From Sedimentisphaerales bacterium (GTDB lineage: Bacteria > Planctomycetota > Phycisphaerae > Sedimentisphaerales > Anaerobacaceae): 34,786 nt of DNA. Location: positions 1 through 34,786 of the forward strand of contig JANQFY010000378.1 in assembly GCA_028277585.1 (NCBI GenBank), read 5' to 3'. Positions 23,228-32,023 of the stretch are shown piece by piece; position 1 is the stretch's first letter; every line of letters begins with the position of its first letter. The notes under the pieces were generated by a model, which was not told where the DNA came from, did no database searches, and was given only the letters and a program-made list of their open reading frames with translations. The position numbers were made by a program, and so were the translations under genes.

Positions 23228-25897
23228 CTAGAGTGACAGAGTGAACATGTCCATCAGTTGCCGATCCCCCATTTCCGTAATCCAGGATTCGCCGGAGTCC
23301 GGAATAATCTGGCGTGACAACTCGGCCTTCTCCACCAACATCGCATCGATCTTCTCCTCAATCGTGCCCTTGGTGATGAATTTGTGGACAACGACGTTCT
23401 TGCGTTGCCCAATACGGAAGACTCGATCGGTAGCCTGATTCTCCACGGCAGGGTTCCACCAACGATCAAAGTGTACGACGTGATTGGCCGCCGTCAGGTT
23501 CAGCCCCACACCCGCAGCCTTGAGAGACAGGACCATGAATGGCACGTATTCATCGCTCTGAAAGCGATCGATGAACTGGCCGCGCTTCTTGACTGGAGTA
23601 CCGCCGTGAAACACCAGACCTTCGTGTCCGAAGATGGTCTCCAGGAATCGCTGCAAAGGTGCCGTCATCTCCTTGAACTGAGTGAAGACAAGCATCTTCT
23701 CTCGCTTTGCAAAGACCGTCTCACAGATCGAACGCAGGCGTTTGAACTTGCCGCTCTGGTCCTCGGCAAACCCGCTCTGCCCCAGGTACTGATCCGGGTG
23801 ATTGCACAGTTGCTTGAACTTCATCAGGGATGCCAAGATCAAGCCCTTTCTCCGAATACCGTCGGGCTGTTCTTCCAAGATCCGGCGCAGCTGCTCGATC
23901 AAATCTCGGTACAGAACGATCTGCCTCTTCGTCGGTTCGGCGTAGGTGTTCATCTCGATCTTGTCGGGCAAATCCGAAATCACGGCTTTGTCGGTCTTCA
24001 GCCGTCTGAGAATGTACGGGGCGACGATCTTTCTCAGCCGGGCATAGCCATCCGGATCGCCTCGAAGCCGCCTAGTGAAACGGGCAAATTCCTGGGCGGT
24101 GCCCAGCAAACCGGGATTGAGAAAATCGAACAGCGACCACAAATCGGAAAGGCGGTTCTCGATCGGTGTCCCCGTCATGATGATTCGATTCCGAGCTGGG
24201 AGTTTCTTCACCGCCCGGGTCTGCTTGGCCCCGGCGTTCTTGATCGCCTGTGCTTCATCCAGTACGACGAGATCCCATTCGATGCGATTGAGCCAATCAT
24301 ATCGCTGACAGAGGCCGTACGTCGTGATGACCAAATCAGTATTGTCCAGCGCAGGGCCCTGCTTCAGAGTTCCCCGGTCGGCGCCACCCGATGGATGAGC
24401 CAGGAAACACCGCAAAGAGGGGGTGAAACGCTCGATTTCGGCCGTCCAGTTGTTAATGAGCGAAGCCGGCAGGATCAGGAGGCTCTTCTTCGTGCCTGTG
24501 CCAGATTTGCCAGCCATCCGGACACTCAGCATCGCCAGCAATTGTACGGTCTTGCCCAACCCCATATCGTCGGCCAAACAGGCTCCCAATTGCAGACCAT
24601 CCAGAAAACACAGCCAGTCCAAACCCCGGCGTTGATAGGCTCTGAGCGTGGCCCTGAATCGACGCGGCGGCCTCACGGACTCAATCCGCTGAGGCTCACG
24701 CAGTCTGGTGATCACCGATGCAAGCCACTGCCCCTGGGAGACTTCCACTTCGACGTCATCGTGGGAAAGCCCCAGAGCCTTGCCTGCATTCAACTGCAGA
24801 CGCATCGCCTCACGTAGCGTAAGATCTCCTGACGCCATCAACCGTTGTGCTTCCTCGTAGGCCCGCAGCGTCTGTTCGAGTTTGTCGCGGTCCACCTCGA
24901 CCCATTTGCCCTTGATGAGGGCCAGCCCCTCGGATTCATCCAACAATCCCCTGGCCTCTTCGACCGAAAGGACAGCATCTCCCAGAAGCAATCCGGCATC
25001 GAAATCAAGGATGGCGTCCATGCCGAGTTTGGTCGGCTGAGTGTCACCGACCTGGATATTGAGTCGCAGCCCCGCCTTTCGATTCTTCCACCAGTTGGGG
25101 ATACGACAGAGGATGCCGGCCCGTTCGTAGAGCGGGATTTCCTTCAAGACCGTATGGGCCTCGGCGGCCGAGAGGGCCAGTGCATGAAAGATCTCACCGC
25201 TATCCAGCAGTTCGGAAACGAACCGGCTCTCGGCCGCTGCCTGATGGACAGTCGCAAGGAGTTCGAGCAACTTCTCGCTATCAGCGCCGTACTGAGTCAG
25301 AGCGTGTTTCAGGGGCAGGTGCTTGCAACCGCTCTCTGAGTCCAGGCGACCGGAGTAGGTCGCCAGGAAGGCGAACGGATAGGCCTCCTTCTTGCTCTCG
25401 ACGAGATGAAAGAAGACCCGGCCAACAAGGTGCACCTTTGGACTCAAGGTGTGGAGAAAGTCAGCGACCGACCCCTTATACGATTTGACTTGGCGTCGAT
25501 ACGCCCTGTTGAGTTCGGACCACAACGTGTCAAGTAGGTCCCGCTTCAGGTATTCGGAACCGGGCATGAAGGGCGCCCTATCGAGCAACTCAGCGGCCTC
25601 CGCATCGGTCAGAGCGACCGATGCCTCATGCCTCAGAATCTCCAGATCAGGCGTCTTGATCAGTGCTTGGGCAAAACACCCCGTCACCTTCCGCCAGTAG
25701 TCCAGCGAAGCCGAAAGCGGCGTCGCCGGGTCAGAGAAGCCCAGAAACAACAGGAACGATTCGTAGTCCTCGCCCATGCGTTTGCATAACGCGTCCTGGA
25801 GCCGTTTCTGATCCCTCCCAACGGGATTCTCGACGGAACTCCATTCGAGTTCGATACGGCCGGCCGGCAGGATCGCGGCATTCAGTTCGGCGAACAT
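23228..25897 (-). CDS. SNF2-family DNA-dependent ATPase
   Basis: An 889-aa protein of the RapA/HepA-like SNF2 class. The C-terminal half has DDMGLGKTVQ (Walker A, about residue 445), VLDEAQAIKN (DEAx box, about 547), GTPIENRLSDLWSLFDFLNP and, in the helicase C domain, QATDRVFRIGQRK (motif VI, about 820). The N-terminal ~400 residues are an accessory region typical of bacterial SNF2 proteins. Such enzymes move along duplex DNA to remodel bound proteins or RNA polymerase. It is the first gene of a pair with the SWIM protein. The ribosome site is weak. Confidence 0.93.
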   Translation of the reverse strand: MFAELNAAILPAGRIELEWSSVENPVGRDQKRLQDALCKRMGEDYESFLLFLGFSDPATPLSASLDYWRKVTGCFAQALIKTPDLEILRHEASVALTDAEAAELLDRAPFMPGSEYLKRDLLDTLWSELNRAYRRQVKSYKGSVADFLHTLSPKVHLVGRVFFHLVESKKEAYPFAFLATYSGRLDSESGCKHLPLKHALTQYGADSEKLLELLATVHQAAAESRFVSELLDSGEIFHALALSAAEAHTVLKEIPLYERAGILCRIPNWWKNRKAGLRLNIQVGDTQPTKLGMDAILDFDAGLLLGDAVLSVEEARGLLDESEGLALIKGKWVEVDRDKLEQTLRAYEEAQRLMASGDLTLREAMRLQLNAGKALGLSHDDVEVEVSQGQWLASVITRLREPQRIESVRPPRRFRATLRAYQRRGLDWLCFLDGLQLGACLADDMGLGKTVQLLAMLSVRMAGKSGTGTKKSLLILPASLINNWTAEIERFTPSLRCFLAHPSGGADRGTLKQGPALDNTDLVITTYGLCQRYDWLNRIEWDLVVLDEAQAIKNAGAKQTRAVKKLPARNRIIMTGTPIENRLSDLWSLFDFLNPGLLGTAQEFARFTRRLRGDPDGYARLRKIVAPYILRRLKTDKAVISDLPDKIEMNTYAEPTKRQIVLYRDLIEQLRRILEEQPDGIRRKGLILASLMKFKQLCNHPDQYLGQSGFAEDQSGKFKRLRSICETVFAKREKMLVFTQFKEMTAPLQRFLETIFGHEGLVFHGGTPVKKRGQFIDRFQSDEYVPFMVLSLKAAGVGLNLTAANHVVHFDRWWNPAVENQATDRVFRIGQRKNVVVHKFITKGTIEEKIDAMLVEKAELSRQIIPDSGESWITEMGDRQLMDMFTLSL

Positions 25898-26083
25898 CTA
25901 TTTAGACAATCCCTAAGACAGCGGGCACGGGGCCCCTGTCGATTGAACAAAACTGTGACACGTGCAATCGCCCAAGGACGCGACACGTGTTCCAGCGAAC
26001 ATTGCAGCCTGAAACACCAATGGTGTCAAGCTACTTTGCTCTCTCAGTACTCGTCTCAGCGGCCGGCACGTCTCCTTTTGCCT

Positions 26084-26112
26084 TTGACCGGCCCGGAGTG
26101 GACCGCTACAAT
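26084..26112 (+). promoter_or_regulatory. Sigma-70-like promoter of the Tat sugar-isomerase gene
   Basis: TTGACC, 17 nt, TACAAT, giving a leader of about 80 nt before the ATG at 26198. This is the strongest promoter match in the window. The rest of the 25898-26197 gap, between divergent genes, shows nothing else I can support. Confidence 0.7.
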
Positions 26113-26197
26113 TGCGCCGCTGGCGGCCCTCACGCGGGGGCCACAAGCACCGGCAGGTAAGATTCCGTTTGTGGACCACACAGGGAGGTGAAGGATC

Positions 26198-27118
26198 ATG
26201 AAAACGAATCGAGATCGTCCAGGACTGTCCCGTCGCAATTTCCTGGCCACCGGCGCCGCTTCCGTGGCTGCGATGGGCGTCATCGCAGGCGGCTGCAAGA
26301 AACAAGATGAGGATGTCGAAGCCGTGAAACCTGAGGAAACCGCTAAAGGCCCCGCCGGAGCGAAGGGCCCTCTACCCGTGGGCGTCCAGCTCTATTCGGT
26401 GCGGGCTGACTGCGCCAAGGACCTGCCCGGCACGATCGCCAAGGTCGCCGCGATGGGCTATGACGGTGTCGAGTTCGCCGGCTACTACGAGAACACCGCC
26501 CAGAACCTCCGCAAGATGCTCGACGACAACGGGCTCAAGTGCTGCGGAACCCACACGGCGATGGAGACCCTCTCGAAAGAGAACCTGCAAGCGACGATCG
26601 AGTTCAACCAGACGCTGGGCAACAAGTACCTGATCTGCCCCTGGCTCAAGCCCGCCGAGGAGAACGCCAAGCAGGCCTGGCTCGCATACGCCGAGCGGTT
26701 CAACGAGGTCGCCGAGGTGATCAAGCCGCACGGGATGTACGTGGGCTACCACTGTCACGCGCACGACTTCCACGCCCTCGACACGGGCGAGATCCCCTGG
26801 GAGATCCTTTTCGACAACACGGCCAGCAACGTCGTGATGCAGATCGACACGTGCAACACGATGGCCGGCGGCGCCGATCCGATCAAGTACCTCAAGAAGT
26901 ACCCCGGTCGTTCCCAGACGGTCCACCTGAAGGAGTGGTCGGCCACCAAGAAGGACGCCATCATCGGTGAAGGCGACGTCAAGTGGGACGAGGTGTTCGC
27001 CATCTGCGAGACTACCGGCGCCACCGAGTGGTACATCGTCGAGGAAGAGAAGGACGCCTATCCGCCGCTCAAGGCGATCGAGCTGTGCCTGCAGAACTAC
27101 AAGAAGCTGCGCAGCTAG
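26198..27118 (+). CDS. Tat lipoprotein of the sugar-phosphate isomerase/epimerase fold
   Basis: A 306-aa protein. LSRRNFLATGAASVAAMGVIAGGC combines a twin-arginine motif with a lipobox (Cys at about residue 32), so it should be a membrane-anchored exported lipoprotein. The rest is a xylose-isomerase-like TIM barrel (VGVQLYSVR, YDGVEFAGYY, GYHCHAHDFH, QIDTCN, HLKEW, GEGDVKW), with the Glu, His and Asp residues that bind metal in this family in their usual order. It probably isomerises or epimerises a sugar or keto-sugar outside the cytoplasm. GGAGGTGA precedes the start. It is a single gene, and the Tat-exported Gfo/Idh protein nearby may belong to the same kind of pathway. Confidence 0.9.
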   Translation: MKTNRDRPGLSRRNFLATGAASVAAMGVIAGGCKKQDEDVEAVKPEETAKGPAGAKGPLPVGVQLYSVRADCAKDLPGTIAKVAAMGYDGVEFAGYYENTAQNLRKMLDDNGLKCCGTHTAMETLSKENLQATIEFNQTLGNKYLICPWLKPAEENAKQAWLAYAERFNEVAEVIKPHGMYVGYHCHAHDFHALDTGEIPWEILFDNTASNVVMQIDTCNTMAGGADPIKYLKKYPGRSQTVHLKEWSATKKDAIIGEGDVKWDEVFAICETTGATEWYIVEEEKDAYPPLKAIELCLQNYKKLRS

Positions 27119-27139
27119 CGACTGAGGTTATCCGTCAGG

Positions 27140-27170
27140 GTCGGGCCGGTGACATCCTCGCCGGTCCGAC
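27140..27170. terminator. Bidirectional hairpin between convergent genes
   Basis: GTCGGGCCGG and CCGGTCCGAC pair over 10 bp with one wobble and an 11-nt loop. It sits between the sugar-isomerase stop and the phosphodiesterase stop, so it may serve both. The U-runs are short. Confidence 0.55.
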
Positions 27171-27178
27171 CTGGCGTT

Positions 27179-27649
27179 TCAAGCGAGCGACTGGGCCGTC
27201 GCACTCATATCCGCCGTATCGACAATCACCGTCTGACCGGCGCCCGGATTGACTACCAATGTCGTGCTCGAGCGCTGGATGTCCTGGCGATGGGTATGCC
27301 CGAAGACGATCAGGTCGTACTTCCCACTGGCGGCCGCATGGTTGATCCCGCGCGGGATGTGCATCATGGTGACGGTCTTGCCGTCGACCTGACCGTCGAA
27401 GACACGGTCGTGAATCTCCCCGCCGGACGTCTCGATCGCCGAGCGCAATGAAAGCCGCTCCGTGTCACAATTGCCGAATACCGCGATCATCCGATTCCCC
27501 GGCGCCATCGCGAGCGTCGACGCGGTCGAACAGCCCGTGATGTCCCCGGCGTGCAGGATGCACTCCACCTTCTGCTCGGCAAAGACTTCCAGCGCCCGGC
27601 GAACGTAACGGGAGCTGTCATGGGTGTCGGAGATGATACCTATACGCAT
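27179..27649 (-). CDS. YfcE/MJ0936-type metallophosphodiesterase
   Basis: A 156-aa protein starting MRIGIISDTHDS, which gives the first metal-binding Asp/His pair. HAGDITG, FGNCD and the late FGHTHRQ complete the metallophosphatase motifs in order, and NPGAGQ follows as usual. Length matches the YfcE/MJ0936 family, small manganese-dependent phosphodiesterases of broad or unclear substrate. One family position reads HIPRG rather than HG. The longer frame to 27838 lacks family similarity in its first 63 residues and is rejected. Confidence 0.9.
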   Translation of the reverse strand: MRIGIISDTHDSSRYVRRALEVFAEQKVECILHAGDITGCSTASTLAMAPGNRMIAVFGNCDTERLSLRSAIETSGGEIHDRVFDGQVDGKTVTMMHIPRGINHAAASGKYDLIVFGHTHRQDIQRSSTTLVVNPGAGQTVIVDTADMSATAQSLA

Positions 27650-28026
27650 TAGGTTGTTCCTCGTCGGTTCAGCGATCCCGCCAACGTCGACCATCGACCC
27701 CCGGCGGCGTCCCGACATCATACCGCCATCCGCCCCGCCCCGCAAACATATCGCCGCCAGGGCCCCGCGCCCATCGTCACTCGTAGGGGCGACCCCCCGT
27801 GGTTGCCCTGCCTTCGAATGGACACCCCTAACGACCAAGGGGTGGGTGGCAGCGTCAAGCCGTAGCGCCGCGGAGGCTTGGCGATGGGGTTCGGCAGGTG
27901 AATGTCACCGCTTCGGTCAGATTCTCATCCCTGGAGGAGATCTCTCCGTTACGGCCCGCTGCGCGGGCCTTTAGTCGAGATGACAGACGGCGGGAAAGAC
28001 GATGCGGGCAGGCACAGGTGCGGTGA

Positions 28027-28050
28027 GTAGGTCGTGCGTCCCCGCACGAC
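28027..28050 (-). repeat. REP-like palindrome, copy 2 (inverted)
   Basis: Read on the minus strand: GTCGTGC, GGGGAC, GCACGAC, CTAC. It faces copy 3, 54 bases away, forming a head-to-head pair like the BIME arrangements of enterobacterial REPs. Confidence 0.7.
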
Positions 28051-28104
28051 TTCTTGGCCTCAGGCAGAAACGCGACGTCGAGGCGATTGAGTGCTCGCAG
28101 TTGA

Positions 28105-28128
28105 GACGAGCGGGGACGCTCGTCCTAC
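28105..28128 (+). repeat. REP-like palindrome, copy 3
   Basis: GACGAGC, GGGGAC, GCTCGTC, CTAC. Same loop and tail as the others, with a different but still fully paired stem. Confidence 0.7.
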
Positions 28129-28268
28129 AGGTGCCGCGTCGGCGTTGGGTGCACCGAGAATCAGGGACAGGGCTCTTGTGTGATTGGGATGGGACGATAA
28201 GATGATTAGGGTCCCTCGGCTCGGGGACGGAACGGAATTCGATGACGAGAAGTCAAGGAGTGACAACG

Positions 28269-28829
28269 ATGCGGACACGCGGCGGATCGATGGCGATCGT
28301 TTCAGCGGTGGTTCTGTGGCTCGGCCTGACGCTCCTGGCCGGCTGCGAGGGCAAGACCAGAGCGGTCTTCAGCAAACCCGAACTGCTCACGTACGAGCGT
28401 CTGGCCGTGATCGGGCTGGACCCGGAACGCGAGCAGATCTTCATGGCCGCCTATATCCGAACGTTCGTCAGTCGACCCATCACGTTCGTCGAGCGCAGCC
28501 GGTTGGCGGAGATCATCGGCGAGCAGGACCTGCTGGCGGGCCGACTCGACGAAAAGACGCGAGCCAAGATCAAGCGCATCCTGGGCGTCGAGGCCCTGAT
28601 CATGTGCGAATACTACAAGGCGGACGATCGGCCCGGGAGCCCGATGAAGTTGCGTGTCCGGATCGTGGACAGCGAGACGGGCGCGATCGTGGGCTCGGCG
28701 CTGACGGAGACCTACAGCACGTTCACGCGGCATGCCGAGGCGGCCGCGCAAGCACTGCGCAGCGACCTACTCAATGGCGGATACCGTCGCGGCTATCCTT
28801 CCGAACCGGCGCCGCCGGTCTCGCGATAG
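28269..28829 (+). CDS. Small lipoprotein of CsgG/LpoB type
   Basis: A 186-aa lipoprotein (lipobox LLAGC, Cys at about residue 26). The body, LAVIGLDPERE..FVERSRLAEIIGEQDLLAGRLDEKTRAKIKRILGVEALIMCEY, follows the pattern of CsgG, LpoB and FlgO-like proteins, in which a group of short strands and the FVERSRLxxIxxEQ helix form the core. The C-terminal half (RIVDSETGAIVGSA) also fits. It may be an outer-membrane or periplasmic adaptor; length excludes a full CsgG channel. The start at 28269 has AAGGAG 8 nt upstream, better than a Met nine codons before. Its last 37 bases overlap the end of the convergent CheX-like gene. Confidence 0.78.
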   Translation: MRTRGGSMAIVSAVVLWLGLTLLAGCEGKTRAVFSKPELLTYERLAVIGLDPEREQIFMAAYIRTFVSRPITFVERSRLAEIIGEQDLLAGRLDEKTRAKIKRILGVEALIMCEYYKADDRPGSPMKLRVRIVDSETGAIVGSALTETYSTFTRHAEAAAQALRSDLLNGGYRRGYPSEPAPPVSR

Positions 28830-29287
28830 ACCAGCGCAAAGGCGGCGCGATGCTCGCCGGCCAGATTCGCATTGACCTCGACGCGAGTCGCGTCTTCCGT
28901 CTGGCGGCTGCGGAGTTTGTGTCCCTCGACAACGGAGGGAATGGAGATGGTCAGACCTTCGACATGGTCCTGGACGCGCGTCTTGACCGAGCCCATCACC
29001 ATGTTGCAAATCTCACCCATCGCGTCGATCACGTCGTCGTCGCTCAACTCGTCGGGCGAGTCCATGCACAACATGCCGGCCGAGATGGTCTGGGCGCAGG
29101 GCATCCCGCAGCAGACAGTCAGGTAGCCTTCCAGCGCGCCGGTGAACGTGATGGTCCCCAGCAAGGCGACCTCCGTTTCCTCAGAGAGACCCGCTTCGGA
29201 TTCCTCCAGGCTCATGAACACCATCGTTTCGAATACTTCCTTCGCGCTGTCCAGCAGGACATCCTTGAGGCACAAGACTGTCGTCAT
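28793..29287 (-). CDS. CheX/CheC-like phosphatase-fold protein
   Basis: A 164-aa protein. The centre DDDVIDAMGEICNMVMGSVKT (about 83-103) carries the ExxN pair (Glu92, Asn95) that CheC, CheX and FliY use to attack the phospho-aspartate of CheY. The N-terminal third (ETMVFMSLEE, FTGALEGYLTVCCG) fits the CheX fold. CheX removes phosphate from chemotaxis response regulators. No other chemotaxis gene is in the window, so its partner is elsewhere. GGAGATCAGGT precedes the ATG at 29287; the longer frame to 29476 has no support in its first 63 residues. Confidence 0.82.
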   Translation of the reverse strand: MTTVLCLKDVLLDSAKEVFETMVFMSLEESEAGLSEETEVALLGTITFTGALEGYLTVCCGMPCAQTISAGMLCMDSPDELSDDDVIDAMGEICNMVMGSVKTRVQDHVEGLTISIPSVVEGHKLRSRQTEDATRVEVNANLAGEHRAAFALVYRETGGAGSEG

Positions 29288-29562
29288 ACCTGATCTCCAT
29301 CCGTATTGGCACAAAAAGGAAGACGCAACCGGCTCGGAGTCGCCGGCGACGTCTTGGCTAATCCCACACACGTACGCCCAATACATCGACCTCGAAACGG
29401 CGAATCTCCACTTGCGCCCGCGACTTTTTCGGCTTTTCTGCCCGGTATCAGCATCGAAACGGGAGTTGAGCAGCATTTGAGTAGAGGGAGTGACGGGGTC
29501 GTCCGGCGCGGCCGTCAGGTTCTCGGACCGTCACACGGGACTGTTAGCACTTGAGATCACAA
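29288..29562. other. Intergenic region, no gene seen
   Basis: It lies upstream of the CheX-like gene. I looked for sigma-28-type (TAAA and GCCGATAA) boxes because of the chemotaxis link and found none convincing. A REP-like copy follows at 29563. Confidence 0.3.
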
Positions 29563-29586
29563 GTCGTGCGGGGACGCACGACCTAC
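29563..29586 (+). repeat. REP-like palindrome, copy 4
   Basis: GTCGTGC, GGGGAC, GCACGAC, CTAC. It lies 13 nt past the stop of the alpha/beta hydrolase gene at 29600, in a position where it could form the 3' end of that transcript. Confidence 0.7.
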
Positions 29587-29599
29587 GGGGGCATCAGGG

Positions 29600-30382
29600 C
29601 TACGGCAATTCGCGCCGCAAGGCGTCGAAGAACGCCGTCGCGGCGTGTCGCTCGATCCAGGGCTTGTGGCCGCACCGCTGTAGCAGGATCATGCGGAAGT
29701 CGCTCAGCACTTCCGACAGCGGCACGCGGACCCCCTCAGCCGGGTGCGGATCGCAATCGCCATGGAGCGCCACGACGGGGCATTGAATGGTCGCGACGCG
29801 AGCCAGCAGCCGACCACTGCTGCGCCACTGGGCCGCCTCCCTCCAAACGCTCTGATGAATATCCCAGCGAACATCCAGCCCTTCGCTCTCCAACGTCATC
29901 GGATCGCACGCATCGGCTTTGGTGAACAGCGCCCCGAAGCGGGCGAGCAGCGCGTCCTTATCGCCGGCGGCGGGGTCCTTCATCGTTTCCATCATCGTGC
30001 GGACTTCTTGCCGTTCCTCCGAGTTGAGGCGGGCGAAACGCGTCATCTGCACGTCCGCGGCGTAGTCCTCGGTGAACGGCGCGCTCGAAACGAGAATCAG
30101 TTTCTCGACGAGTTCGGGATGTTGGGCCGCACACAGGCAACTGAGCCAGGCGCCCCAGGAGTAGCCCACCAGGATCACGGGGCCCTGCGCATGGCGCTCC
30201 AGCAAACCCTGAAGCTCCTCGACCTGCTCGGCGACCGACGCTTTGGTCTGCAAGGGTTCCAAGACACCATGCTCGGACGCCAGTTCCCGCGCCACCGGCG
30301 CCATCTCGCCCGGCGCACCGGGACCGCCATGGACGAGGGCAACCTTGAACGGCGCGGTTCCGTACGTTCGCGGATTCTTCAT
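29600..30382 (-). CDS. Alpha/beta hydrolase
   Basis: A 260-aa cytoplasmic protein. ALVHGGPGAPGE (16-26) is the HGGPG oxyanion-type motif, VGYSWGAW (72-79) contains the nucleophile Ser75, GDCDPHP (about 210) the acid and RCGHKPW (about 236) the His. It is thus a complete serine hydrolase triad. HGGPG is often seen in proline iminopeptidase-like members, but the lid region gives no substrate. It lies 23 nt downstream of the DUF4177 gene and is probably in one operon with it. Confidence 0.88.
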   Translation of the reverse strand: MKNPRTYGTAPFKVALVHGGPGAPGEMAPVARELASEHGVLEPLQTKASVAEQVEELQGLLERHAQGPVILVGYSWGAWLSCLCAAQHPELVEKLILVSSAPFTEDYAADVQMTRFARLNSEERQEVRTMMETMKDPAAGDKDALLARFGALFTKADACDPMTLESEGLDVRWDIHQSVWREAAQWRSSGRLLARVATIQCPVVALHGDCDPHPAEGVRVPLSEVLSDFRMILLQRCGHKPWIERHAATAFFDALRRELP

Positions 30383-30405
30383 AGGCTTCCCGAAGACAAC
30401 GGCGT

Positions 30406-30600
30406 CTAGGAGAGCGACCGTTTGAAGATCACGACGACGTCACGGGTCTCGCCGTAGTTCTTGTTCGTATCGAAGCCGGTCACCAGTTCCCACCCCTCGG
30501 AACCGAGCTGGTTCATGTACGTGTCGAGCTGGTTCTCGTCGAACTTGCCGCCGGCGAAGCCCCGGGCGGCCAGCTTGATGGTCTTGTACTCCCATCGCAT
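30406..30600 (-). CDS. DUF4177 small protein
   Basis: A 64-aa protein MRWEYKTIKL..GKFDENQLDTYMNQLGSEGWELVTGF..DVVVIFKR, a standard DUF4177 pattern (YKT, LNxLGxEGWELV, final hydrophobic strand). The function of the family is unknown. AAAGGAG lies 7 nt upstream of the ATG at 30600; the longer frame to 30618 is less likely. It sits between the CBM9-like and hydrolase genes in the same direction. Confidence 0.85.
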   Translation of the reverse strand: MRWEYKTIKLAARGFAGGKFDENQLDTYMNQLGSEGWELVTGFDTNKNYGETRDVVVIFKRSLS

Positions 30601-30648
30601 GGCGTCTCTCCTTTGCATCGAACTTGCGTCTGCCCGCTGGACACCCGC

Positions 30649-31473
30649 CTAGACGGTCTCGTCCGAGAAGTGCACGTACGTGAAGCATTCGGGAATGTGG
30701 GAGTCGTAGACGCCGTGCTTGTTAAACGACCAGCCCACGGACGGATCGACCAGTCGCTCGTTGTACTGCAGCGCCTCGAACCGGGAGAAGTCCATTCGCC
30801 AGGCGTCACCGGGATTGGGGGGCGTCGAACGGCCCTGCGCCAGCGTTGTCATCCCCGACCAGGGGAACGCCAGCGTTACCGTCCAGCCGCGATCGAGCGT
30901 CATGCTGTCGTTGAGCTTGCCATCAACATGGACAGCAGTCTGCAGGCCCGGGAAATCCCAGTCCATAAACGCCCAGCGCCGCCCGCGCGGGTGTTTCTTG
31001 TAGCGCATGGGGTCCTGGAACCCACCGATGACATCGACCGAACGAGTGAACAGGTCGAACTCCGGCTTGTCGAAACAGCCGCCCTTCTTGTACGCCTCTT
31101 GCCAGATATAAAACACCTCGTAGATCGTCCCGCGCGCGTTGATCTGGAACTCGTAGTAGCAATCGAGCCCGGCGATGAAGACCTCGATGTCGTTCTCGAA
31201 GTAGACGGGCGAGTCGCGCTCGGTGTAATGGGCCTGAATGTTGGGCTCCTCGACCCAGAAACCGATGTAGAGATTCTCATCGTCCCACAGCGCCGCCATA
31301 CGCGTGTCCAGAAAGCCCGGCGCACCGGTCACCATGTCCACAAAGCGGGGCGATTTCGGCGCCCGCTCCCAAACACTCTCCGAGAGCTTGCCATCGATCG
31401 CAATCTTCTCCGAGGTCCGGTGGCACGTGTAGTGCCCCACCTCACTGTCACTGCACCCATGCCGTTGGCTCAT
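30649..31473 (-). CDS. CBM9-like carbohydrate-binding protein
   Basis: A 274-aa protein. IAIDGKLSESVWERAPKSPRFVD, then AALWDDENLYIGFWVEEPNI and FENDIEVFIAGLDCYYEFQIN, follow family 9 carbohydrate-binding (DOMON-like) domains; GWTVTLAFPWSGM and DAWRMDFSRFE are the usual late strands. No signal peptide is seen. Planctomycetes and Bacteroidetes carry many such stand-alone proteins of unclear role, perhaps in sugar sensing or handling. The start at 31473 has GGGGAG 7 nt upstream; a Met ten codons earlier lacks this. It may share an operon with DUF4177 (48-nt gap). Confidence 0.82.
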   Translation of the reverse strand: MSQRHGCSDSEVGHYTCHRTSEKIAIDGKLSESVWERAPKSPRFVDMVTGAPGFLDTRMAALWDDENLYIGFWVEEPNIQAHYTERDSPVYFENDIEVFIAGLDCYYEFQINARGTIYEVFYIWQEAYKKGGCFDKPEFDLFTRSVDVIGGFQDPMRYKKHPRGRRWAFMDWDFPGLQTAVHVDGKLNDSMTLDRGWTVTLAFPWSGMTTLAQGRSTPPNPGDAWRMDFSRFEALQYNERLVDPSVGWSFNKHGVYDSHIPECFTYVHFSDETV

Positions 31474-31583
31474 TCCTGCACTCCCCGTATCAGAACCCAT
31501 CACAACCGGCCCCCAGGCCGTCAGTCAGAGGTTATAGCCCCGATCCCAACCCATGTCCACGCCCTGCTCGCCGGCTTCTGCTT

Positions 31584-31967
31584 TCACCAGTCACCAGACG
31601 GCGAAAGCAACAGCGAAATATCGCCGGACTTGTCCAACCACTGGAATCCGTGCTCAGCCTGGGCTTCACAGAAGGGGTCGATCAGACCCGTGATGTTGTC
31701 CCAAGCACATTGCGAGAGCGCACAGACTAGGTTCGATGGGGCAACCAGTAGAGATAGTCCGTGGTTGCGTTTGGAAACACATAGCGTGAGACGACATGAA
31801 TCAACGGGCTCGACGAAAGGAAGGTCATGGACCGCGACGATGTCGACCGACCACTTGGAGAACCGGCAGGCAACATCTCTCAGTTGCACCGCCTCGCCCG
31901 TATCGAAGTCATACAGACGGACCAGCGGGCAATCCTGAGACCCAGCTGGTAGATACTCAAGCTTCAT
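31584..31967 (-). CDS. Unrecognised 127-aa protein
   Basis: MKLEYLPAGSQDCPLVRLYDFDTGEAV and the rest give an acidic soluble protein with five cysteines and no signal peptide or membrane segment. I recognise no family. GAGGTGA lies upstream of the ATG at good spacing, so the gene is probably real. It lies 56 nt downstream of the STN-like gene in the same direction. Confidence 0.7.
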   Translation of the reverse strand: MKLEYLPAGSQDCPLVRLYDFDTGEAVQLRDVACRFSKWSVDIVAVHDLPFVEPVDSCRLTLCVSKRNHGLSLLVAPSNLVCALSQCAWDNITGLIDPFCEAQAEHGFQWLDKSGDISLLLSPSGDW

Positions 31968-32023
31968 GATCTCTCACCTCGCGAATGCCGGGCACAACGG
32001 CGGGCCAAGGATCAACCTCCTTC

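Larger units (their letters stand above)
27650..28268. other. Intergenic region rich in palindromes
   Basis: No gene is seen in 619 bases. It holds a GGCCCGC/GCGGGCC hairpin with TTTA after it on the plus strand (27953-27969) and an inverted pair of REP-like palindromes (28027-28050 and 28105-28128). It looks like a collection site for short repeats. Confidence 0.45.
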
